Position numbers and translations under genes: made by a program
The notes under the pieces: generated by a model
Told to the model about the DNA's origin: nothing
Databases searched by the model: none
Seen by the model: the letters and a program-made list of their open reading frames with translations, nothing else
Shown: positions 1 to 13,619 of the stretch, piece after piece
Position numbering within the stretch: position 1 is the stretch's first letter
How the letters are laid out: each line of letters starts with the position of its first letter
Origin: Gymnogyps californianus
Lineage: Eukaryota > Chordata > Aves > Accipitriformes > Cathartidae
NCBI RefSeq assembly: GCF_018139145.2
Contig: NC_059475.1
Span: 12,572,437-12,636,436, forward strand
Reading direction: 5' to 3'
Length of the DNA stretch: 64,000 nt

Positions 1-3000
1 GAATTAAAAATTGAAGTAACCTGACTGTTAACTTGCAAAAGCCAGCTGTTAATGCATAATAGAAAAAGAATTTTGTTTTTCCCAGATCTAATCCTCAGGT
101 TCAGTGATGGCCCCCTTTGGTATGTCCCACTAGATACAATTCTTTGGCAAAAGTACTTATTTTGGTATAAAACTATTCATACTAAACACAAACTGATGTG
201 TTGTTCAGAACATAAGATCAGTAGACAAACTTCGCAGCGATTAGTTAAGATTAACAGTTTAAGGTTCTGTTTGGAATTTGAGTAAAAATGAAACTTTTTG
301 GAGCATTTTTCAGCTTCTCTGGAGGTTTTCAAAATTGTATCCTAGACTAGAGTGAGTATGTTCTACCTGGCATGAACCTGTGTAGGAACAATGTTCTGTA
401 TCGGTATTCTTAAATTAAGAGAAATGGGTGTCGTTTTTCCACCCCATTAACATCTCTATAACCCTTTGGAGGATTCCTGCTCTGGAGTTAACACTAAACT
501 AATGTTCCTCTTCCCCTGTTTTGGGGAGAAATCATATCAAATCCTGCTGCTTTACTTTTCTCCCTTGAGCTTCCTGCTTTCTAATGTATTAACAGTTTGT
601 AAGTTCTCTTTTCACTGGGTTTCCCTTTACCGAAATCTTAGATAGAATGATTAAAGTTTTGTTGCTTAACACAACATATTGCTGTTCTGTCTCTGATAAG
701 TCCAGAGGAATGTACAAACTAAAATTAAGGTCTTTTGGAGGATTATTTGTTTTTTATTAAAATACCTTCAGGAAAACTGGTATGTTTGCACTGTCAAACT
801 ATGTCATGGCCTTTTCTGCTGAGTTGCTTGTCAGTTTTATTTCATTACCATATACAATGTAGTTTACACACACATGCACGTGCACACACGCACACTTCAA
901 GCTGCATTTCATTTTTCTGAAGGCAGAGCATAGGTGTTCCAATACTGTTGCTTCAATATGCAGAACTGTCTTACCTCTGCTATAAGTGTGATTGTGTTTA
1001 TGCTTTCCAAAAAATGAAGTAGTGCTTGGCAGTATGTACTTGTTTTTATTGGTGTTTCCATTATCAGAATACCATGTTTAATGCCAGCAGCATATTAAAT
1101 ATTATTTCACCTAGCCCTGTTGAAACTGCACAGCGTTCTTGGTAGCCAGGAATAGACAGGAATTGTGAATCTAATAGTGACACAGGTTTTCATTTGTGTG
1201 TGCATTGGTATTACTGCACAAGTGGTATTCCAAATTGAGTTATCAGTGAGAAAGCCTGTAGTAAATCTAAAGAAGTTGTAGAGTTATATTTTACCATCTA
1301 TGTTTGCTATAGCATTTTGATGGGAAATTATGATGGGATTTCATGTCACAACATTTTATTGTTAGTGTAATTCCTGATGCTTCAAATGGAAGAATAAAAA
1401 GAAGTCACACAACATCACAGTTCCTTTGTGAAAGGACTATTGTGTATATGAAATGTTAAGTTTCATTTTACTTACCTAACACAAAGCAGAGCACTAATGA
1501 AACAATTACCTGTTCTTCCTAAATAGCTTTACTGTACGTGGCCACACATAGCGCAGACACCAAATGTTTGAGGTGTATAAATAATGAGAAAGATGTGTTT
1601 TTGTGTGAGCCCAGCACATGAAACCAAGAAACTGAGTAGGAAGAGAAACATACTCCTAAAGGTGATGTTATATCTAATCATATATCTAATTAAAATAACA
1701 AGAAAAATCACCCTGTGTACAGCATGCTATCAGCTCTTGGGATGTCTGGTGACATTTCAGAATTCCAGCTCCTGAAGTCTGGTGAGTGATCTGTTGTGAA
1801 ACTTGATCAGGCAGGATTTGATCGCACTCTAACTCATAGCTGGTGGGATTAAATTCATAGACAGGAAGTCAGTACTGGTTGCATATTTGTGGCCTGGAGA
1901 AATAATTGATTTTTTCTAGAAAAAATAGTGACAATGCTCTTTAAAAATTTTAAATATTGAACATGAGCTGTTAGCAAAATGTGACTCATCAGTGACAGTG
2001 GACTTTGATGTGTACTGTTAATGTCACAAAAACAAACACATCTTTTGCTTCTGGGTTAGAAAAAGGTTTTAGTTTACCGTTAGTAATACTGTTGGAATTT
2101 TGTTTAAAATTGAAACAATATAAATAAAATATATTTCTACATGAAGATAAAAGAATTTTTCCATGTTTTTTTGGTACAGATGATCCATGCTTATTTAGTA
2201 TGTGGTCATTTTTTCTGTGTATAAAATAGAAATGTGGTATTCTCTGGTGCTGTGGAAAAGAGATCTTTTTCTACACATGGGAAGAAAGGATAAGATGAAA
2301 AGGACATATTTTAATCATATTTTCATTTTATTAACTCATCAAGGAAGGCAGTTTGACAATTGTATAATTGGCATTGTCAAATTCACAGGATTTGGATACT
2401 CTGTTTCCAATTATACCTCTTTGCCAAGGTGGCAAGATGTTGTGTAGACTACGCTGTATTTCTTGAAGGTTTAGTATGCAGAAGGAGTGATGATCAATGG
2501 CAGGCACCAGTTTCAGCCTGTCCGCTGGACAACAGGCAGAGGGAGCAAAAGCTGTCTTCCTCACTGCTATTCCATGCCAAGTCACAGTCAGGGTCGACTT
2601 CTCTATCTTCCCTCCCTTTTCAACTAAAGCGATGTTTGGCAGTCTGATCAAACATTCTTTGTTGCATCACTCAACCATTGCAGAACCTGAATGTGCAGAT
2701 TATAATACGGTTTTCTCACTTTCAGGGAATCTTTTTCAAAATTTTATAATTAAAATTTTATGCTTTAACTGTGTATAATAATCTGTGTTCCCATACCTTT
2801 CTAAGGATATTCTACCACATTACGTAGTAGATAGTAACGCACTTGCAAGTTTTTGTTATTTGGCATTCAGAAGTGACAGTTCTGATCACCTGTGTTTGAA
2901 TAAAGGAAATGGCGTAATAAAAATATACTATTCTGAAAGTAAAGTTTGTTCTGTGTAGAAATGATGAATGGACTTCCATATTTTATAGATCAGCATTTCT

Positions 3001-3290
3001 TTAAATTGCAGTGGCCAGAGCAGTATTATTTTTCAGAATCACAAGTATTTCATTTAGATTTCTGAGTCAGTTGTTGTTTTTAATGGCTTGATGTACACTT
3101 GGGTAGTGCTGATCTAGTTTCAGCTAAAATAACCCAAATGCAGTAAACTGTCTCACAGATTGGATGTATTACATTAAAATTGACATTTGTCATTTAGCAT
3201 AATGTAGTGAGATGCATTGGAGACTACTTCATAATTTTTCTGTGACTAAATTATGTAATTCTTGGGAGGGATGGAGAGAAGGATTGATTC

Positions 3291-3307
3291 GGTTGGTTGG
3301 TTGGTTG
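3291..3307. repeat. GGTT simple repeat
   Basis: GGTT repeated about four times, followed by a T-run. Short microsatellite. Confidence 0.9.
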
Positions 3308-5809
3308 TTTTTTTTATTTTAATGCTTGTAAGCCACCAAATTTTGAATAAAATTTCAGTTGGATACTGATGTTAATTTTAGAACTTGCAATGAAACATCA
3401 GAGAAATATTTTGCAGACTAGGGCTAACCGAAATCCTTAGGGTATGCTTTTGTTTGGCTGTTCATCTGCATGTCTGCCCATTTGTCATTTGTACTCCATA
3501 CGCCTATACCTTTCTCTATTGAGAAGGAACTAGAATTACATAAAACAGGAGAATTGCTTTATTCAGTGTTTTTAAAAGATGACCAAAATTTGGTAAATCA
3601 TTTTACTTAAAACTTTTGAATATAGTACAGAACATTTATTCAGGTTATCTTAGGAATTATCCTAGTAGCATTGTCAAGATGAAAAAGATGTTAGTCCGTG
3701 TTTATTGGAAGTGGTTTTTGTTTAAGTTTGTTTAAGTTTTTTTTAATAATCTTCAAGATGAGTACAAAATTATGATTTAAGGAAAAAATTTGAAGTTAAT
3801 GATAAAATTTGAAACTGGAAGTATTCCATGTTAAGACACCAATATAAATAATTCTCATGTTTTCCACAGTGAAATATATATGCTCTTTGCATAGCGTAAT
3901 AATAAAGTGAAATTAATTTGAGTGTATACTTTCCCAGTTGAAATGAATGACCAGATTTCAGTAACAGTTATGACAGACGTTCAATGGAAGAAAGCCTTTA
4001 CTCCTTGAAATGCCTAAATAAATGACCACTTTAGTCCAGAGCCTGTTAGGTGTGGGAGGGATTCCCAGTTATAAGGATAAGGGCTTTCTCTGAAGATTAA
4101 AGAGGCAGTACTAGAGAAATTCAGAGTAGTTTATCCTATTTTAACTATTACCATCAAATGCTTTTCCAGGAGAGACCCAATTCAAGGTTAATTATGTAAC
4201 AGAAGCATCATAATTTGAAACGTGCTCTCTCTTGTATAGCATCAGCTACAAAGTCACAGAGGAGCTACCTAATGAAAGGCTGATGTGGAAATCTATGATG
4301 ATGGGTGAAGAGTTTATTCCATTTTTATGTCTTTATCAGGAAAATATTACAGTTAGTATCAGCTGGAATAAGTGGAATATTGGTCCAACTGTACTGTGAA
4401 AAACAGTGGAAAATTTGGTACTAACATTATCTCTGTTACTTTATAACAAATAATAATATATTAGTCTTTATTTTAGAATTTGTGTAAATACCAGGGAATT
4501 GCACAAAGTTATTGGACAATACAATTAATGTTGAAAAGCAAAATTAGTGGGTTTTTTACATTTAACATGAGTTTTCATTCTTAACTTGTATTTCTGCACA
4601 ACTGCGATCAGCCCAAGTAATTCTCATAAACAGCATGCTGTTAGCCTTCTATAAAGCTAGAAAGACTTTCTGTAATGCGTTAGCTGTCTGTACTGAAGTA
4701 TTTTCATTCTTACATCTAGTTACTATATTTCCTTTTAAACTGTTTCTGTCTTACTCTGATGTGCTTGGGATGAAATCACTTCTACTTTAAAATTCTCCAC
4801 TCTTGAATTGCTGGCTTTAATTTAGGAAACTCCCATCCTGAAAGACTTCCTTTATTGTCTTGGCAAGAAGTTTTGTCTGCTTCCATAAATTTTCTTGATG
4901 TATCTCTATTCTGCCAGTTCTGATACTATCTTAATCTATGGAAATGTTTTTGTGACTGAAATTGTATTAAATAACATTATTTTTAATACTATACTTATTT
5001 ATCCATTCTGAGAATGGTAATCCCTAAAATGTAGAAATACATTAAGTTGCCTTCTTGAAAACCAGCAAGAACATGCCTGTATCGTATAGTGGATACTATG
5101 GAAGAAGCTGAACCACAAAAGAAAATATATGTAGGCAGACTTTAAGTGGTTCCTATTTTTTACATAACTCTTCTAAAGCAAATAGCAGTGAATTTAAGGA
5201 CATCACACAGGAGAGGAGAACGCTTTTTCTGCAGTACTTCAAATGAAGTAAAAGTATCAAAAGAACATGTATTAGCTTTCATCATTGGATTTTGCTGTTC
5301 TTTCACTATCGGAGCCCTAATGCTTCTTTATATTAGCAGAGATTGTAATGTTTCAGTTCCAGATACCAGTCTGGTTTGTTAGGAGAAAGTGAGTGGTAAT
5401 GTTGGTGAAAATTGTAAAAGGGCATGATACATGTGCCCTGTTTTGCAGGGATAGGGTTGGATGTTAATCCTTTCAAGTGATTAATATTTTGTAAGGAAAA
5501 AATACATGTTTATCCTTTAGGTTGAGGTCAGTTTCTAGACTTCTGACACTAGTGTAACTTAAAACACCATGAAGTATGTTTACAATATAAGCTAGATTTT
5601 TAAATCTTAATTTAATATGTAAATTGCTTTTCCATATATCATCTTGTTTAACAGTTCTTCATACACAGATCTGACTCATTTTGTACATGTTCAAGTTGAC
5701 AGGCAAAAGATTGATTAAGGGTATTTTACAATATTATCAAGTGTGTATATTAGCATTATTTGCATTACTGGAAAATCCATGAGCCATAATTATGGACCAG
5801 AACTGCTGG

Positions 5810-5885
5810 TCTTGCTTTTGTGCAAAAGAACAGAAAGATGAAGATCCTTATCCTCAAGAGCTTACAATATGAATTTGAAATAAGT
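5810..5885. mobile_element. Possible ancient interspersed repeat fragment
   Basis: AAGATCCTTATCCTCAAGAG then CTTACAATATGAAT resembles the common old-repeat phrase AAGACAGTCCCTGCCCCAAAGAGCTTACAATCTAA. It is short and diverged. Confidence 0.3.
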
Positions 5886-8800
5886 AATAATACTTGAAGC
5901 CAGGCAGTTTGAGGCACTGCGAGGAAGCTGTGGAGCACTATTAGTCATCATTATTGTTGGTGATTCTGTCCACCGGTAGGTTAACTATGGCTGAAGTTTT
6001 TATAGACATGACATAAAAGCAGTATATTATTGAATTTTGAGAGAGGATAATGTGGTTACTTGGCAGGTGCTTATGAATGTGAGTGGGGTCATGGAAGAGA
6101 ATAGTAAGGTGATGGTCAAAGTTCTGTCAATATTTCCAAACACTCTCCCAGTCAAGTGTTTTTATTACATCCATTAAAAGTTCCTTTCATATAAAGATTA
6201 TAGTTCAGTAAATTATTTTTGTAAAAGCAAACATTCTTTTTAAGTTAAAACAGGAATCTGGGGGTTCTTGTTAGCTATGATTGAGTGGTTTTGCAGTATC
6301 ACTTGCAAACACAGATGTCAAAATGTTGTCTTTGAACCTTAAGATTTTAATTAGTGTACTTTGGTTTTGAATGGATACATAATACATGTCAGTAGAACAG
6401 ATTTTATGTCTTTGCAGGTAGAGCGTATCTCACTTCCAAAACTATATTTAGGTGAAAAAAAAATCTGGAAGAAATAAGACAGGAAAGTATAGTATGACAG
6501 TTTAGCGCATTAGTGGGAGAGACTAACTAGAGGATTTTTTAACATGTGTCTTTACAAGGAATTTTGGAAATGAATTACTGTAGTAACTTTGCTCTATTGA
6601 AGAAACTTGCTTTCCCAGAATGATAACATCATGAGAAACATTGACGAGAACTTTGCAATTTGCAATTCCTTTCCTTAGTGGTTTGTGGGAGGAAGTACTT
6701 GGTGAGGAAAAAAAAAGGACAATCCCCCCACCCCCCCCAATTAAAATAAGAAGATAAATGTTGTAGTAAATGTTTAGTTCTGTAACTGAGGAACTGATCC
6801 ACTGTCTCCTAGAATAAACAGAAACCTTTCCATTGTATTCCCACAAGCATTGGATTACATAATTTGTAACTATTCCTGATTCCACTTGAACTCATTTTTT
6901 AACAATGATTCGGAACTCTGGTTTGACTGTAACAATTTTAATTTAGTTATAGCCCATCTCTTTACGTTGTTATTTCTAGGAGGGATTACAGTGTTACAGA
7001 AATACTGCTTCATTTAGAATTTTCACCATGAAAGAGTTTCAGGTGGTTTAATTAAAATTTCTGGTAAAAATTCTGACCTTAAAGTGAAGGAATGTAAATC
7101 TGAAGCAACAGTCCCATGCATTTTCCATATCTGTAAGTTCAGCTTCACCTCCTGATCACTACATCCTTATTCCAGTAGAATGGAACTTAATTTTCTGCAT
7201 GAAAATACAATTCCTTTTATTGAATTCAGTTTCATTGGAGCATTGTTATCTGTCATGATTTGAGCAGCATTATTTTATGTTTCCAGAAGAGAGCAAATGC
7301 TTACAGATAGTAGGGGAGATAAGTTGCTGACATGTTTGTGTATATTGCCTGCTTTTGTGTGAATTTCTATGTTGCCATCCTAGATATCTCATCGACAATT
7401 TAAACTGAATGTGACCAAAGAATTGGGGTGTCACAAATGCTTTCCTGTCTTATGATTTTCCCCTTCACTCCTACACATTATTATTCTCCCAGTGATTCAA
7501 GCCCATAATTGAAGTTTGTATCTGCTACTCTTGTTTTCATCCACATCCCTGCATTTTATCCACTTGCTGCTTCTTTATCCTTCATAATAGTTCTTACGGT
7601 TGAAATTCTTGTTAGGATCCTCTTCATCGCTTCCTCTGATTCATCACTGGCTATCTGAACTTGTGAATACCACATCAGCTTTTTGTCGTTAGTTCAAAAC
7701 ACTTCTGCCAGTAAGAATTTACTAAGCAGATGATGTAGCTCTCCTCTTCCTCATGCACTGCTCATGCCATATCTGGATCTTATCATTTGGCAGAAGAGTT
7801 CCTTACAATATCCTGCTTTGTAATGCACTTGCGTCCAGCACCTCCACAATCATTTTCTTTGCCTGTTGGTCAGACTGGATCTTCGTTTAATCTCTCAAGT
7901 GACTTACCTTAGAGTGCAATAAGTTCAGGTTTCTCGTCCTTACTTTCAGAATTCTTCATGATACTGCTCTTCCCGTTTTTGCCCATCCTCTCTCTTTCAC
8001 CTTCTGAACCATGTGGTATATATAATTTGTATTGCCAAGATGACATCTACTACTGTTATAATTTTTTTATTAATTTGCAATTTATATTCTGTATTGTACC
8101 CTCACATCTTTCTGACTATTTTGCTCATCCTGTTCTTGAGGACTACTTAAGGGCTATTGTTTTAATAGTTTCTTCAGATAAAGGAACGCTGTATATTGAG
8201 AGAACTTCAGAGAGAATTCTACCACTGAAGACAGAGGAAGTTGCCATAGGAGAAGGAAAATAGTAATTAAAGAAATACTAGAATGAAGTGACAGAAGAAC
8301 TTAATCACTTTATTACCCTTTTTGGGATTACTTAGATGCTCTATTAACTGGGCTTTAAGTTTCATATCAGGTCATCAATAATAAAACATAAACTTGTGAG
8401 ATTTACCGGGTTTATTTGTTTCTGAGTGTAGACCTGGATAACAGCTTTCTTGCTGGGGGGGTATTTTTGTGGGTGGAGCCAATACCACCATTCCAATGCA
8501 GTCACACAGGTGCACGCTCACTACTGAGCCACCTAATGCCAAAGGAATACAATGACATTCTAGAATATTTTCAAAATAGCTGTGTCACAATTTCAAAAAC
8601 TCTTCAGATGGATTCAACACTGCAACTGAGAATTTGTGAAATCCGTAACTTAACTAATGGATTTAAACCTTGGTGAATAGAATCATGGTAATCTCTAAAA
8701 TGAAATCAGATTTTAAAAAAAAAAACCTAATGTACTGTAGACAGCGGAAAAAAATCAGCATATGTTTTATCCACTTCTTGGAACTTAACCTTATTCAGAA

Positions 8801-9207
8801 CTGTGAAGTTCTGGTATGAAAATACCTTCTCTTTCTTTTTGGGGGTTCTGAACATCCTTCATTCTAGATGATTTTAGTTTCCTTAGTGTGTTCTGTGTAT
8901 AACAGAACTTTGTAAATCTTTTTGTTACCTCTTTCGAGAAAGGAGAAGTATGTTATTGGGCATTATTTAATGTTACGTGTAACTTTGTATTAGCATATAT
9001 CTGTCTGTCTTGATACATGTATATAGAAATCTGAGATATTCTGTATACTTTAAGTAATGTATAGTACATTATACGTCATCTTCAGGAATCTGGGATTAAA
9101 GATCATGAGTATTTAGATGTTTAAGTCACTTTTGCCAGAAAATGTATACAATAAATAAAGCTCCATCCAGAATTACATCCCAATTTTGCAAAATTCTAGA
9201 ATTCTAT

Positions 9208-9220
9208 TGCCCTCTGCTGG
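9208..9220 (-). promoter_or_regulatory. CTCF-like core motif
   Basis: The + strand reads TGCCCTCTGCTGG, whose reverse complement CCAGCAGAGGGCA fits the core CTCF consensus CCASYAGRKGGCR at every position. A core match alone is common by chance in 64 kb, and binding is unproven. Confidence 0.4.
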
Positions 9221-10388
9221 TTTAGTGTACCTGTCTGTGGTTTGGTAGCGCTGAATTATAAGTGAATTGGCCTTTCTTTTATTTTTCATGGGGAAATAAT
9301 AGTAGATAAACAGTGTAATGAACCACTTTGCTACTCACACTTTAAAGTATTTTAAAATACAAATCAGTCTTGAGTACAGTCTTGTTTGGTGGCTTTCTGA
9401 AGGTAGGAGAGGTGGCAAATTGTTTTCTTTTTTGTTGCTCAGGTTTTCAGGTTGGAGAAGCAGCTTGATTTAGTATTTTGTCTTTTTTTTCTAAAGCAGT
9501 AAAAATCAAAACTAAAAAAAAAAAACAATAACGGAAGCTTCACAGTTCTTACTTTATGCTTTTATGACTTTTCCCCACATTTGTGTGCACAATACATGTG
9601 GGTATAATTTTGTATTTTAGACCAAATGGGAAAACCATTTATTGAATTGAATTTTTTGACTGATGTTATCCATGCAGCACTCAGTCAGGCTTGAAAACAT
9701 ATTCATATACACTTATACTTGTTTGAGTATGTGCATGCTGTGATAAATATTGATGTATATGCACGATGTGATGCAGTGCTGTCTGCAAGTAATATATAGA
9801 TAAGCCTCACTCCTGCAGGTCAGTCTATGTAGGTTGATCCTGTGGGACTTCTTTGAAGTCTTTTTGAACTTAGCAGGTATCTGTGTGGGTACAACATAGA
9901 TCTGAATGCAGGACTGGCCCATAGAATATGTTCATATGCAGAACTTGGTTTACATCGCCTTGGGGAGGGGCAGCATGTTGCCTACAGTAAGTGGTACCTA
10001 TTCATGATATGCAATAGGTAGTAATTGACTGAATGTCTATATAAACAGCTCCTAAATGGGGAGTAACCCTTTAAAGTAGCAGTGTCCCCAAGTCCTGGAT
10101 GATCTATAAGCTTACACTTGCAGAATTCCAGGGAGAACCTTAACCAATACAGGAGAGGAAGTGCTGTGATCTCCTTTGGTATGCAAAGAAGATCGGTGGG
10201 TAATTTCACAGGTGTTGCAATAGCTTTCTCACAGAGGTCACAGCAGATAACCCATAGCATAGTGATTCCTCGAGGTGCTGAGGAGGAAGCTATTCTTTGC
10301 ATTCAGCAGTAACCTCCTTCTCACCTCTTTTCCTTCCTCTTCTCACCAAAAATATCCAAACCAATAACCCAGGATATAAGTTGGAGAC

Positions 10389-10425
10389 AGAAATCCAGTT
10401 TACTTCTAAAGTAAACTGGATTTCT
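10389..10425. repeat. Perfect palindrome, 17-bp arms, 3-base loop
   Basis: AGAAATCCAGTTTACTT (10389-10405) and AAGTAAACTGGATTTCT (10409-10425) are exact reverse complements around the loop CTA. Pairing stops sharply at both outer ends. The stem is too short for a typical microRNA precursor. It could be a cruciform-forming site or the remains of a palindromic DNA element. Confidence 0.95.
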
Positions 10426-11724
10426 TTAAAAAATAGGGTACTGTTGGGTTTGCCCCTTCGTTTCCATAGCCAAGAGACATGCAGCAAAATCCTGTGAGAA
10501 AAGAGCAGTGTCAGGTATATTTATATTCTGTTTTTTACTCTTTTTTTTTTTTTTTAGTTCTTTTTCCAACTTCACAATCAATAACTGGATTCTTTGCTTT
10601 GCTAGAATAAACTTGCTTTCTTCTTTAAGCTTTTGTGCTGTAAAGGATAATGACTGATGAGTGATCAGCACAAAGCATGCTTTTTTTTTCCAGAAATGAG
10701 CAATCTAAATAATATAATGTCATAGAGAAGCTCTTTGGGGACCTGCACCTCACAGTAAGTTTGGGAGTCTTGGAGTTGGTGCACATATTTTACTGAGCTG
10801 CAAGTGTCATTTTCAGAATCAGAACTATCCAGTGTCAGGAAACAGAGAAAAAATTCTAGGCAGGTATTATCCAGTGCCACTCAGTAAGGTAGAAATAATG
10901 GAAAGATAATTCCTGAATTCAGGAAGTTGCATATAGTCACACATAGCAAGTCCCAAATCTACCTTGTGTTTTCACAAATTGTAGAATGTAATTCATTATT
11001 TTGATATGGGTAATGTCTGTTTCATACGTAATTTGGGAGGGGAGTGTTTGGGTTTTGTTATGTGCTGTTAGTCTATTGAAAGAACTCGGTGTCCTTTGCA
11101 GAAGTTAACTCATTTCCTGTTGGTTATTACAATTTACACCTCAGTGCTCATTTAAGCTATCATATAGACAACTTTAGAATAAGGACTTTATGAGTTCAGA
11201 ACTATTTTTATTATTTTCTTCTGGGGTCTTTTTTAAGCTGTCAGCCCTTAAATCCTCCCTTGTAAGTAGGAAATTCTTTTGCTGCCTCCTACGTTCATTC
11301 TGTCTGGCAGAAATGAGTTATTGGGACAGGGAGAAAGAGCATAAATATCAGTATAGTTTAGTTGTCCTATGAAAAGATAGGTGAAGATTTGTTTTATATA
11401 TGTCGTGTTGCTTGATGAAAAGCACTGAACTACTGTTTTACTTAAATTGGAGAAATCCTGAGCAAATTGTTTTGAGTACAACAGTAAACATTGGGGCCCT
11501 TTTGATGTATTAGATTAGTTTCTATTCTAGTCAAATGGACTGACTAAACACTCTGAGGGTAGAGAATATAGACACTGCAAGCTTCATGGAATGCATATGT
11601 TTGTACCAAGAGTATTTTTAGTCCATGGATTTTGACTGCATAGGAGCAGCAGTGTGCTTCTTAAGGTTGGTATTCATATTTCTTTTTTACAAACAAACTA
11701 ACCAAAACAAGCTGAGAATTCAAA

Positions 11725-11805
11725 GTGATTTTGGCAAAAATTGGCAGAGCTGAGCCTGGAACTACAAGTCCTGACTTTGATTCTGTGCTCTGGCCACTAT
11801 CAGGT
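11725..11805 (-). mobile_element. MIR-like SINE remnant, antisense
   Basis: On the + strand, AAAGTGATTTTGGCA, TTGGCAGAGCTGAGCCTGGA, CTACAAGTCCTGACTTTGAT and CTGTGCTCTGGCCACTAT follow in order the reverse complement of the 5' half of MIR (AAGTGACTTGCCC..GTGGCAGAGC..GGATTCGAACCC..GTGCTCTTAACCACTATG). It is old and diverged. Confidence 0.6.
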
Positions 11806-12322
11806 TTTGCCATTTGTTTCAACACATGCAGGTGATGAGAAGGATAATATTTATGATCGCTTAGCTTTTTGACGGATTTTCTTTCATCCTTTTGTAAACA
11901 AACTATTTTTACGTTGCCTAGGAGTTACTGTCAGTGTTGATTTATGTGCTTATATTTGAACATAAATCTCTATCGTTTAAAAATTGGGTTTTGTACATTG
12001 CTGTTCATGGTTTTAAATTATGAGCACAGGAAGAGCGTCTAAAAGCCCTTCAGCTTTCCTGTCATGTTTGTCCCCATGTGAAAATCATTTGTTTCATGTT
12101 TATTTCTGTAACACTTACTATGGACCCAGGGCTATGAGTTTAAACTTTCTTTTGGGTTTGTGCCAAAGATCACCGCCTCTTTACCTGGTTTACAATTACC
12201 TGATTTGGGCTGAGGCATCAAAGGCAGCTGGACAGGTTGATAGTCAAATCACTCCTTTGTGTGGCATTCACCACACAAATGGGTATGAGTTAACTATACC
12301 AACTAGCTAGGCTTGAACAGAC

Positions 12323-12349
12323 TTTTTCCTTTTTCCTTTTTCCTTTTCC
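12323..12349. repeat. TTTTTCC simple repeat
   Basis: Three perfect TTTTTCC units (12323-12343) and one TTTTCC (12344-12349). Low-complexity pyrimidine repeat. Confidence 0.9.
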
Positions 12350-13594
12350 TGACATCATACTCCCTTTTTGCATCTGTATTGTGACTGGGAATTACTGCCA
12401 GTGAAAAAAATAAAGAATAAATCGAAGTAAAAGTCATGATATGGCTTTAGCAGTAACTATTGCTATCAAGATGTGTTGTCCATATTTATATTCCATGATT
12501 TACCTGTCATCCCCATTCCTCTGTAACACAAGTTTTTTGCATCTGGATTTTGAGTTAGGTGAATAATTGGGCCAGATCCATTCTGCGGGCCCTGTGTTAA
12601 TTACCACAGCTGAACAAATTAAGCCATTTTAAGCTAGCTGTATACACACCTACCAACGGTGAAAGATATGAAATGTGTACAGCTCTTTGAATAAAGATTA
12701 CTGTAAAGGAGGTGGCTTTACAGGAGGATAGAGATAGTCCTCCTGTATTTTTTTTTTAACATTGTCTCATTTTTTTACAATTAAAAGACTCAATTTCATG
12801 TACAGTAAGTTGTCCTGCTAATTACCAGGCTTGACATAGTCATGAGTTAGTGTATATTTTGTATGCCTGAGATTTTTTCAAGGGATGCCCAGCAGTCAAT
12901 ACAAAGATCAGTAGGACACTATTTGAGCTGTCCTGTTCCGTGATTTACCAGCTAGATCAAGCATGGGAGCCATTACTGTGCGATTAGTTATCATCTCCTG
13001 TGAGCTACCATAAACTGCATCACAAGCGAAACTTGGGAATCTGTTAAACAAACCAGCTATCTTCTGTTTCAATCTGTATTGAATAAACAAAGTCACATTT
13101 AATGTAATTTGAATCTTCGACACATTTAGATTTCTTAACAAGTTACCAAGAAATTTTGATTAAATTCTGCATGATTAAATAAAAATTATATTTCTCACTT
13201 TTTGATGGTTCATTGCGAGAAGGTATTTCAGTTGGGTAAATTTTAGTAGCATGTCACATGTCATTTCCTCAAACATACCGTTTCAAAGGACCTTGTCTTT
13301 GATAGGGAATGAATACATGGCACATGATCAGGACTTTTAGTTCATGATGTACTTGGAAGAGCATAGTGTGGAAAACACAGTTCGAAGAATTGCAAAACCA
13401 GAAATCTGTAAACCAGACTTTAAAATTTTCAGTTGTAATTTCCTAGCCTTCCACTTGAATGCCTGGGTGACTACTAAGGAATTATTATATGTACTGGCTG
13501 TTGTGTACAATTGTACAATTATAAATATTAAATCAAGTAGTATGTACACCCAGTAGTGTATTTTATTCTTCAGTTCTGCTGCAGAAATAACCAT

Positions 13595-13619
13595 AAGCAG
13601 GTATTTAGATTACCTGCTT
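13595..13619. repeat. Inverted repeat, 9-bp arms
   Basis: AAGCAGGTA (13595-13603) is complementary to TACCTGCTT (13611-13619) across a 7-base loop. It is a minor intronic hairpin. Confidence 0.85.

Noticed and set aside
2331..2651. 106-codon open frame on the - strand, overlapped by + strand frames (2202-2447, 2360-2647, 2497-2778)
   Set aside because: Several frames are open at once on both strands in a slightly GC-richer patch. There is no family resemblance or splice context, so it is most likely chance.
7440..8230. Pyrimidine-rich stretch that might be an old L2- or CR1-type LINE in antisense
   Set aside because: Only composition and scattered short matches support it, with no ordered motif run. 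It cannot be called by eye.
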